From Pezicula radicicola (Eukaryota > Ascomycota > Leotiomycetes > Helotiales > Dermateaceae), in assembly GCA_003008705.1 (NCBI GenBank), contig PDUO01000082.1, forward strand, positions 106,786 through 170,785: DNA of 64,000 nucleotides, written 5' to 3'. Below the pieces are notes generated by a model. It saw nothing but the letters and a program-made list of their open reading frames with translations, was not told the DNA's origin and made no database searches. Position 1 is the stretch's first letter, and each line of letters opens with the position of its first letter. The translations under genes and the position numbers were made by a program. This document shows positions 33,279-42,500 of this stretch, one piece after another.

Positions 33279-34763
33279 TCAGACTACGCCCTTGCCGGTT
33301 GCTCGCTGTGCAATTTTCAAGTTTTCCCTCAATGACGCCGCCGCTTGTTTGATGGCGCCGTCGCCGCCTCTCGGCCTTCGGTCATCCGCCTCAATGATGG
33401 CCCGAAAAAGGACTCTCGTCTCACGCCAGTCCAGAATGCCGCCCTCTTTAGTGCGGCTTCTTGCATCCTCCCGTAATGCGGTGGACACGCAATCGGCGTG
33501 CGAGAGGCCGAGGGCTCGCTCGAGGAGTTCCAGCTGGTGCTCCACCACCTGCACCAGAAGTCGTAACCGTAGTCGCGGCGTCAAAGGAACAAAGAGAAGT
33601 TCGGGCCCTCGTTGAGACGATCTATGGGAGGTAGATGGCGTCGCAGCCGAGGAGTATGTGGAAGAGGACGCACTAGAGTTCTCTAGCGGTTGGTTGAGGT
33701 CGGCCTGGTTCATGAGGATCTGACGAAATATAGTGTCGAAGATGGATATCACGAGCAGGTAGCAGGTAATGATAGTGACCACGTGAACAATGGGCGGTGG
33801 TGATGGAGGCGATTCTGGTGAACCTGCGGGGCGGCTCTTCAACTGTCGCAAGATAGTCAGAAGCTGGGTTGTGCTTTTGAGGATTGAAGCCAATGGGTGA
33901 AAACTCCCATCTGGGCTCGCGTCTGTACCTGTCCCATCGGTGATGCTCAGGTCACTGGAGTCCCAGTTGGAAATCCTGAGAAAAACCGCCTGCTTTGCAA
34001 GGCTCTGTTGCAGAGTTGCCAGGAGAACTCCAGGGTCGATTTCGGTGCCGTCTGGATGGCTTATCCCTTCGCTCTGTGTATCGATAGATGGAGGGTAAAC
34101 AAGCATGTTCTGTCCTCCAGGTGACGAGAAGAAGCCAAAGGCCATCTCCGAGGACAGATCGGATGGCGGCAGCGAAGGCGTCGGGGTGGGCAAAAGATGA
34201 TCTTGGGACAGCTGGTGCTGGTGGGAGGAGCTGGAAGAGTGATGATCGATGCTATCAGTGTCAAAGTCCAACATGCTGATGAAATTTGCACCGTCCGACG
34301 GAAATGGCATCGGCACATCCTCATTGACCTCGACGGACTGGCCGTCGTCGTTGTGGACAAAAGGCCATGACAGGTAGAGCGGCGGAGAAGCACTATCCGG
34401 AGTGGTGAGGAGGTTTCTTGCACGTCTATGATCGATGGGACTCGGCTGCTCTACATGGTCGTCAATACCGGTCGTCTCGTTGTTGGGCTTGTCCTTTTTT
34501 AAGTGAGAGGTCTTGCGCGGTGGCCGGCCCAACGCCTTCGGAGAGCTTGTGTTGCAGACCAGATGCATTCGTGCGCAGCGATTGCAAGAACCCGTGGGGT
34601 CGTCGGCCATGCGTGTGCAGCACAGCTTCTGGCCACGGCAGCGGTCGCACGCGGATCGCCGCCAGGGAGAGTGCGGTTTGGCATCGCGGCGAGGTGGAGG
34701 CTCGGACCGCGATGGCACCGGCTGGGAAGGGGGGAGGAGGCCATTATTACCATTATTGTTCAT
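33279..34763 (-). CDS. Zn2Cys6 transcription factor (AflR-like cluster regulator)
   Basis: This is a 494-residue, single-exon binuclear zinc-cluster protein. The DNA-binding domain is near the N-terminus with Cys at residues 39, 42, 49, 60, 63 and 70 (C-x2-C-x6-C-x10-C-x2-C-x6-C), preceded by a basic, proline-rich arm. An acidic Ser/Asp-rich middle and a C-terminal helical region (VVEHQLELLERALGLSHADC) follow, the layout of AflR-type secondary-metabolism regulators. It lies inside the PKS-NRPS cluster between the MFS and P450 genes and is the obvious candidate for binding the shared TTCCGAA sites. ATG 34,763 follows a plausible leader. No stop or frameshift was seen. Confidence 0.88.
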   Translation of the reverse strand: MNNNGNNGLLPPSQPVPSRSEPPPRRDAKPHSPWRRSACDRCRGQKLCCTRMADDPTGSCNRCARMHLVCNTSSPKALGRPPRKTSHLKKDKPNNETTGIDDHVEQPSPIDHRRARNLLTTPDSASPPLYLSWPFVHNDDGQSVEVNEDVPMPFPSDGANFISMLDFDTDSIDHHSSSSSHQHQLSQDHLLPTPTPSLPPSDLSSEMAFGFFSSPGGQNMLVYPPSIDTQSEGISHPDGTEIDPGVLLATLQQSLAKQAVFLRISNWDSSDLSITDGTGTDASPDGSFHPLASILKSTTQLLTILRQLKSRPAGSPESPPSPPPIVHVVTIITCYLLVISIFDTIFRQILMNQADLNQPLENSSASSSTYSSAATPSTSHRSSQRGPELLFVPLTPRLRLRLLVQVVEHQLELLERALGLSHADCVSTALREDARSRTKEGGILDWRETRVLFRAIIEADDRRPRGGDGAIKQAAASLRENLKIAQRATGKGVV

Positions 34764-36925
34764 CGCCCAAGCACGAGCATCAGAAGACCAGCAGCCGTCT
34801 TTCTATCGCCTTTTCTAACCAGGCCAGGCTGGGTTGGTTCTAGCAGTGCGTGCTGTTCCGTCTGATCTACTTTACTTTATATCGCCGAGCAGTGTAAGCG
34901 TAGAGTGACTGACGTGCGCAAGCCACTCTGCTCACCATCTGCTCACCTTCCCCCTCTGCCAGCCACTACACGTTAACACTAGCTGCTGCGCTGCGTTGCA
35001 CAACAGGTGCAGGGAGGCTACATGCTGTACGCGGTATGTTGGAGCCTCCGGGCACGAGTTCCGGCGGGGATGCTTATGCTGCAGCAGAGCGGCGCTGCGT
35101 GGTCCCTTCCTGCGCTATTCCTGCCCTTCGGCTGCACTGCAAGCTGCAAGCCATTGCTACGCTAAGCAGGGGGGAAAGTAGGTGTAAGCGAGTGCTACAT
35201 AGGTACTATGTAAGTCTTAGCTACAGGAGTAAATCGAGGTAGTATATTGTTTTAGGGGCTATTTGTTAACTTTTAACCGCGCAGCCTTCATACTCGTGCT
35301 GAGGGACGAATAAACGTTAAATTTAACGAATTATCGTCGATTCTTAGTGGTTGGAGTTATTAGGAGTGGGGTGCTAACAGTCCCAGCAGTACGGTAATAT
35401 TACCATGCATTGTAATACTAGCATCGGGGTGCTACCTATAGCAGCTAGACAAAGCGATCGATAGTAGACCAACGGGGCTTAAACTTTGTAACTTATGACT
35501 GCAACCCCCGTACAAATACCTGGTAAGAGAGCCACTGCGCCGCGGAACCTTTTAGGGGTCCTAATACACTGACGTGGGGTTGCGATCGGCCATCTTTCGC
35601 GGCGCATCACGATTAATAACAGTGGGATCACCTTTGGCAACAAACGCTAAATACCAGAACAGAAGCTGCAACCATCGAAAACAACTCGAAACCATCGAAA
35701 AGCGTCAATTTACCTTGTGCGTGCGAGCTTACGAATAGAGTGCGGAATGGGGACCCCATGGGGTCCCCATTCCGGGGCTAAGACCCTACGGGTTGAGTTT
35801 GGCCTATAGTACTGTAACCCACCCACGGGTTGGGGCGTACCTATACTAACCCACCCGTGGGGGCGTGGGTTATAATACGGGGTATTAACCCGTATATACT
35901 TAGATTAGGATATAATTAGAGGACGTGTTTTTATATGGTTTTATATATTTCTATATATTCTATATACTCTAATATCGATTAAGAACCTAGTTCCTAATTA
36001 GAGTATTAAATCACCAATTATTCGGAGGTAGGCTAGTCGCCTACAGACGAAACGAATTTAGAAGGGAGCGTAGAAACGCACATAAATACGCTGTAGCAAT
36101 TGCCTTAACTGGGGTCATAATAGACGTCGCTGTCTAGGTTAGCCTGCCTCGAGTGGGAGGCGTGAAAGAGCTCGTGATTGGCTAGAGGAGATACAGGTTA
36201 AGGGAGAAGTAGGAGAAGAAGAAGGCTCGAAAGAAAAGAGTGAAAATGAGGCTATTCTAGAAGAAGAAGATGAGCAGGAAGAGCAGGAGACTGATAGCGA
36301 GCTCTCAATTCGATGGAATAGAAATGGAGATAGATCAAGAAGAGGAGGAGGAGGAGGAGGAGGTTGTAATTCGATCTACTCGCTCTAGGAGAATAAGATA
36401 GGTAGCTAATATACTACTCTTTTCTAAAACACTATACTTTTTGTATAAGCCTATTTTATATACTATATATTTTATAGTAGGTGTACAAGCCTATCTCATA
36501 TACCATAAATGTGGTATATGAGAAATATGAGCACTTTTTTTATAGTATCTAAGAGATATGCCGTTAATTAAATGATAATGATTAGCTTAATTATTACTTT
36601 GAATATTAGAACCAGTCTCTTTGATTTGATCTTTAAATTGAATATTTAACTGAACGTTAAATTAATTATAGTTTAAAAGTATTTTTAATTCTGCTTTAAA
36701 TTTTTACAAAGTAAAATCAAATAAGATCTTATAGGTTTACTTAGAAAGACATAGATATTCATATAAAGTAGCTATTTAAACTTGTATTAAGTTGGATCAA
36801 TAGTAAAAAATTGTATTTTTAATTAGTGAATAAAAAAACAAGTCATGAATCGTAGTGTTCTATATATATTTAAATTTGGTTATGCTCAAATTCTACCGCT
36901 AAGCAAGCCCTGCACCTCAACGTTC
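34764..36925. other. Regulator upstream region and degenerate repeat DNA
   Basis: 34,764-35,200 is the regulator's 5' region. 35,230-36,450 is repeat-like: a 32-bp perfect palindrome (35,743-35,774), clustered direct and inverted ACCCACC/GGGTGGG blocks (35,810-35,880), a tRNA-like stretch on the minus strand (about 35,480-35,560), and near 36,310-36,400 a broken reading frame ending in a run of Glu codons and VVIRSTRSRRIR, the sort of tail seen on degenerate transposon proteins. 36,420-36,840 is AT-rich. No intact gene. Confidence 0.45.
35743..35774. repeat. 32-bp perfect palindrome
   Basis: The left half CGGAATGGGGACCCCA is followed immediately by its exact reverse complement, giving a 32-bp self-complementary sequence with no spacer, centred between 35,758 and 35,759. 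It would form a cruciform or hairpin. It sits within repeat-like DNA and its function is unknown. Confidence 0.9.
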
Positions 36926-38818
36926 TCACGCAGCCAGATCCTTCGCGTGCTCTGCCCTCGTGAATCGTACGATGACGGGCGGCCGCTTCCAGATGGAATA
37001 CATCCTCAAGTCGCCCTCCCAGTCAATCTCATTGCCATTGAGCAGTTCCCAATCCGTCCGCCAGACCATCTTGGCGAACAGCAACCGCGCCTGTCGGCTT
37101 GCAATCGGCTGGCCAATGCAGCTCCGCGTCCCGGCACTGAATGTTCGAAAGGTCTCCAATGCATCGCCCGAGAATGCATCGTCGTAGTCAGGGTGCGTCG
37201 CGGGCAGGAAGCGCTCTGGGCAGAAGGAGCGTGGTTTGGCCCAGTAACGCTCGCTGTGCGAAGCTGCGAAGATGGCCGTCTGTACCTTTAACTGGGAGCA
37301 AGTAAGCAAGCGTGCAAGCATGTGTGAGGCTGCTTCGGAACACTTACGCCCTTAGGGATGTAATGACCATCGACCTCCGCCCCAGGACTATATCGTGGCA
37401 TCCCAAAGGCCCCGTTGGTGTGCAGCCGCAGCGACTCGTCGATGACAGCACCCAGCCAAGGAAGATGTTTGCACTGTTCGCCATTGATGTCACCGTATGC
37501 CTTGAAGGTGTCTCGGATTTCCTCTTGTAATTTCTTCAACTTGTCGGGGTTCTGCAACAGAAATAAGATACAGGATGTGTATTGATTCGGGACGGGATCC
37601 AGTCCGCCGAGGATCAAGTGGTTGGCCTGCTGAGTGAGCCAGTCGACGTCTGGGATCACCTTTTCCTCCAAAACCAGGAAGGACATGTAATCGTCCCGCT
37701 CTAACTGATGGCGACGGTCAACTCGATCCTGCATCACGCGCCGAGCCTCTCGGAGCAACCACGGAACTTTTCTGGCGAAGCTTGGTGGAAGCATCAGAAA
37801 CGCCAGCGGATGCAGAAGGGGAAACCTCTTAAACGTCTGATCCAGGGTGCCCCATATCGATACGCTGTTAAAAAACTCAAGCAGTGTTGAGGACTTCTCG
37901 TGCTGCAAATTTGCGAAGTCATGTCCATAGGTAACAAGCCCTGCCATGTCAAGCGCAATAAAGTCTGCCCACTAACAAGTCCAGGTCAGTCTCTATCCAA
38001 CAGCTTGTCGTCGCTGTACAGGCTTACCTCGCTCACATTGGCGCCTTCACCTTTGGCACCGCGACGTTCAAGCTTCGCAAGTGCCAGGTCCACTATCTTA
38101 TGACAATCGACATCATGTTCCCTGATGGCCTTGGGGCTAAAAGCAGGGGACAAGGCTTTTCGTAAGATACGGCGAGTCTCAGGGTTTCGTTCAGACGCGA
38201 TGCCAACGTGCTTCCCGAAGACAAAGTAGTGCTCCGTTTTGGTGAAGGTTGGCTTGCCTCTTGTCCCACTCATGACAATGTCTAGCAAAGCTTTCGTTAA
38301 TGGTGCTCCAATGTCTGAGTATACTGGAAACTGTGCCGACTTACCATTCAGGGCTTGAGCGGAAAAAAAGACAACCTCATTCGGAGCGATACGCACAACA
38401 TCACCTAATCGAGTGATTAGATCCGCTGTTGGCACTTCTTACACTAGGACAAGGATTATTACCATATTTCTTCAAGACTGCTTCAATTGCCCATGGGTAT
38501 CGGCCAGTCAGCCTGCTACCATGTTAGATCGCTACCGAACGTAGAGAATATGGGTAGGTCAACATGCCAGTGATAGACAAACCAGGCATCAGTGATCGCC
38601 GCAACTTTAGCACCAGGATATTTGGCATAGGGATGAAAGTACAGTCGATAGAAGACGCGACTGATAAGGTATACTGCATACTTGGGAGGTTTAATCTAGA
38701 GTTCACTAGATCTTAGGAATACATGCTAACTAGGACTCACAAATACGGCTGCAATGGTAATCCAAGTAGTCACAACGACACTGCGTGCCAATTCGGCTGA
38801 TTTGTCGATGAGGTCCAT
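36926..38818 (-). CDS. Cytochrome P450 monooxygenase (cluster tailoring enzyme)
   Basis: This is an ER-anchored heme-thiolate monooxygenase that would oxidise the PKS-NRPS product. From ATG 38,818 the first exon encodes a hydrophobic N-terminal segment (SVVVTTWITIAAVF). Then VFYRLYFHPYAKYPG, GRYPWAIEAVLKKYG, DVVRIAPNEVVFFS and RKALSPAFSPKAIREHD follow across short introns. An I-helix-like LILGGLDPVPNQY replaces the usual AGxDT motif, which is noteworthy. Next are the K-helix ExxR (DESLR), the PERF motif CPERFLP, and the heme loop FSAGTRSCIG with its Cys. About six introns join it and no lesion was found. It is divergent from the megasynthase with a ~700-bp shared promoter holding several TTCCGAA/TTCGGAA sites. 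Confidence 0.87.
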
Positions 38819-39525
38819 GGCCCAGAAACCGACTGACGGAAAGGCTCAAGTTGATTGTGATTTATCATCAAGGGGGCTTGTGCGCCTTTTAACAGAGGTC
38901 GTCAATCAGTAAGTTCACGATGCTCTAAGACCTGTAAGACATTCTTTATAAAGTTCCTAGCCTTCGGGGCCTTAGCTTTCCAATTGATCCTAGGGATGAA
39001 TCGTGTGGATCCTTGATGATGACCCATCGTTCGATTTGTCGAACTTTGGACATTCCCAACGATGTGTCAAGGATTTGGAGCTGAGCTGGGCCTTGAAAGT
39101 ACGCCTCGGAACCTTAATACTGGATATACAAGCCGGTCATCAGAGCTGACAATCAAAACATCGGAGCCACTAGGAGGTAGGTTTGAAATCCATGGTTCCG
39201 AACCGTCAGACTGACGGCTGATGGCTAGCCTTTCCAAACTCAGGAGAATCGTGTTCCATACTGTAGTCACTTCCATAAATGGCATCTGTCAAGTTCCGAA
39301 TAGGTGGGCCGACGTAAATTGACGAAAGGCTATGGTCTAGCATCACAATGACTAACAATGAGCTGAAGATTTTCTGACACCTATTGTCGACTTATACAAA
39401 TGGAAAGGATTATTCGTTTCGTCTAATACAAGAAGTGTGCATTTCACTACACTAGTCTATATCTTCAGACCAGGTCCTCCAGAGCATACCTATATACTTT
39501 TGTTGAAAAGTTGACATCACTCAAT
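38819..39525. promoter_or_regulatory. Bidirectional P450/PKS-NRPS promoter with TTCCGAA-type sites
   Basis: This 707-bp intergenic region separates two divergent cluster genes. It contains TCGGAACC (39,106-39,113), GGTTCCGAACC (39,194-39,204, an odd-length palindrome with GGTTC/GAACC arms) and GTTCCGAA (39,293-39,300). The same core is found upstream of the enoyl-reductase remnant and the MFS gene. Binding by the cluster Zn2Cys6 protein is inferred. Confidence 0.6.
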
Positions 39526-42500
39526 ATGTCTCAGTCCAATGCACCTGAGCCGATTGCTGTCATCGGAGGGGCATGTCGATTCGCAGGCGGCGCAAACTCA
39601 CCCTCCAAGCTGTGGGAGCTCCTAAAGAATCCGCACGACGTGCTGAGCGAAATTCCTGAATCGAGATTTAACGTTGACGGCTTCTATCACGAACATGGTT
39701 CGCACCATGGTCACAACAATGTACGACATTCTTATATTCTCGACGAAGATATTCGTGCCTTTGACGCACAATTCTTCGGGATCAAACCGGTCGAAGCTCG
39801 AGCTATGGATCCTCAGCAACGATTTCTGCTCGAGACGGTCTACGAAGCCCTTGAGGCTGCCGGCTTAAGTCTGTAAAGCCTGAAGGGATCAGATACCGCT
39901 GCCTACGTCGGTTTGATGTGTAATGACTACGAATTTGTCGCATTCAGAGATCTGGACACCCTACCAACATATAATGCCACTGGTGCTGCTCGAAGCATCA
40001 TGTCCAACCGCATTTCGTACTTCTTCGATTGGCATGGTCCCTCTGTAACACTTGACACCGCCTGTTCCTCTAGTCTTTACGCCGTGTACTATGCCGCGCA
40101 AGCTCTACGGTCTGGAAAATCTCGTGCTGCTATCGCATGCGGGTCGAACCTTATCTTAGGACCAGAGAACTAAATCACGGAGTCCAAGTTGAAGATGCTA
40201 TCTCCAGAGTCGCGATCTCGTATGTGGGATGCCTCGGCAAATGGCTATGCCCGCGCTGAAGGTGTTGCTGCTGTAGTCGGTACGTCGATAGCAGATCTCT
40301 GTCCCAACGTTTCCCATTTCGCTCTTGAACCATAAATCATTTGCTGACATACTTCGGATACATAGTCAAGACTCTCAGTAGCGCTATCGAGGATGGTGAT
40401 CATATTGAGTGTATTATCAGAGGCATAGACATCAATCAGGATGGAGCTACCAACGGGATCACCATGCCGAGTGCAACGGCACAGACCGATTTGATTCGGG
40501 CTACATATTCACGAGCAAACTTGGATCCTCTGGGAGCCGGTCGACCACAGTACTTCGAGGCCCATGGCACCGGGACACCGGCGGGAGATCCAATCGAAGC
40601 CGAGGCAATCAGCCGCTCTTTCTTCCCAAGACACGATAATGAGACTTTGTATGTTGGCTCTATCAAGACGGTCCTCGGCCACACTGAAGGCACTGCCGGG
40701 GTGGCGAGTTTGATGAAGGCATCGCTCGCACTTCAACACAGTGTTATCCCTCCTAACTTGCTGTTTGACAAGCTCAGCCCGGCCATCGAGCCATTCTACA
40801 ATCATCTTGAAGTACCTACTGGTTCCAAGCCGTGGCCAGTAACCCCCAAAGGGCAACCACGACGTGCTAGTGTCAACAGCTTTGGATTCGGCGGTGCAAA
40901 CGCTCACGTAATTCTCGAGTCCTTTGAGAAGCAAGGCCATGATACCCAAAGTGACGTATCAATGCGTCCATACTGTTTCTCGGCAGGCTCAGAACAGTCT
41001 TTAGTTGCCAGCCTCGAGGCCTACGCCGGATTTCTAAAAGTCCACGGAGAATCAATCAGGCCCAGAGACCTCGCTTGGACGCTCAGTAAACGCCGATCCG
41101 CGCTCCGGTTTAGAGTAGCATACCCGGCTGGATCTATCCAGCAGCTCAGGTCCAATATCAAAGCTACGTTGGAGGAGAGTAAGGAGAAAGTAACAACGAT
41201 TGGCACTCGCTCATCCTCCACAGGTGCTGCACGGATCCTTGGCATCTTCACTGGTCAGGGGGCACAGTACCCTCGGATGGGAGCTGAGCTGCGTGAGCAC
41301 TCATCATTGGCTCAAGGTATCATCAAGCAATTGGACTTGGATCTTAAGGCTCTCCCGGAATCAGACCGCCCCACGTGGTCCCTGGCCACCGAGCTTCGTG
41401 CTGGACCTGAGGTGTCACGTCTCGACCAGGCTGAACTGTCGCAGCCTCTATGCACGGCTGTACAGATTGTTCTTGTTCAGTTGTTACGTGCGGCAGGAGT
41501 TGAGTTCTCAGCTGTTGTTGGACATTCCAGTGGCGAAATCGCAGCGGCATATGCGGCCGGGTACATCTCTGCCCGCGATGCCTTGTACATTGCTTATTAC
41601 CGTGGTCTCCACGCAGCAAAAGCAGCCAGTCCCAATGGTTTGGAAGTCAAGGGCGCCATGATGGCTGTCGGAACATCGAAAGAGGACGCGGAAGACATTC
41701 TTAGCGAGTTCGTCGGTCAAGTCACGCTCGCCGCTTGCAATTCTTCCGCAAGCGTGACCTTGTCAGGTGATGAGGAGGCCATCAATGAATTGAGTGTCAT
41801 TTTCGGCGATGAGGCCAAGTTTTGGCGGAAACTTCGAGTGGACAAAGCGTACCACTCGGCTCATATGCTGCCATGTTCCCAGCCATACGTCGAGTCGCTC
41901 AGGAAATGCGGTGCTGTGGTCCAAAGGCCCTCGAATGCTAACTGCACGTGGTACTCTACGGTATACGAAGAAACGGACATGCACTCCGATGTAGCCATCT
42001 CGAAGCTGCGAGATGGGGCCTACTGGGCAGACAACATGAACAAGTCCGTCCTGTTCTACCAGGGTTTGCAGAGAGCGCTTGCTGCCGATGCTTTTGATCT
42101 TGTCCTTGAGGTTGGCCCTCACTTCGCCTTGAAAGGCCCAGCTACGCAGACCATCTCAGAAGTGCTCAGCCGCGACATTCCTTATGAAGCTGTTCTGATC
42201 CGCGGAAGAGACTCGGTCGAGGCATTCTCCGAAAGCCTTGGTTTTGTGTGGAAACACGAGGGGCCATCACAACAATCGCAACAAATCAATCTTGACTCTT
42301 TCGAAGCTGCCGCTACAGGCGTGACCGGCGGGTATGAAGTTGTCAAAGGTCTTCCCTCCTACCAGTGGGCCCACGATAAAAGTTACTGGCACGAGTCTCG
42401 CCGCTCAAGACAGTTACGAAGGCGTAAAGGCCCTGTTCATCCGCTTCTCGGCCACGAGGACCCAGACAGCTCACCTCATCAGCGACGCTGGCGTAATTTG

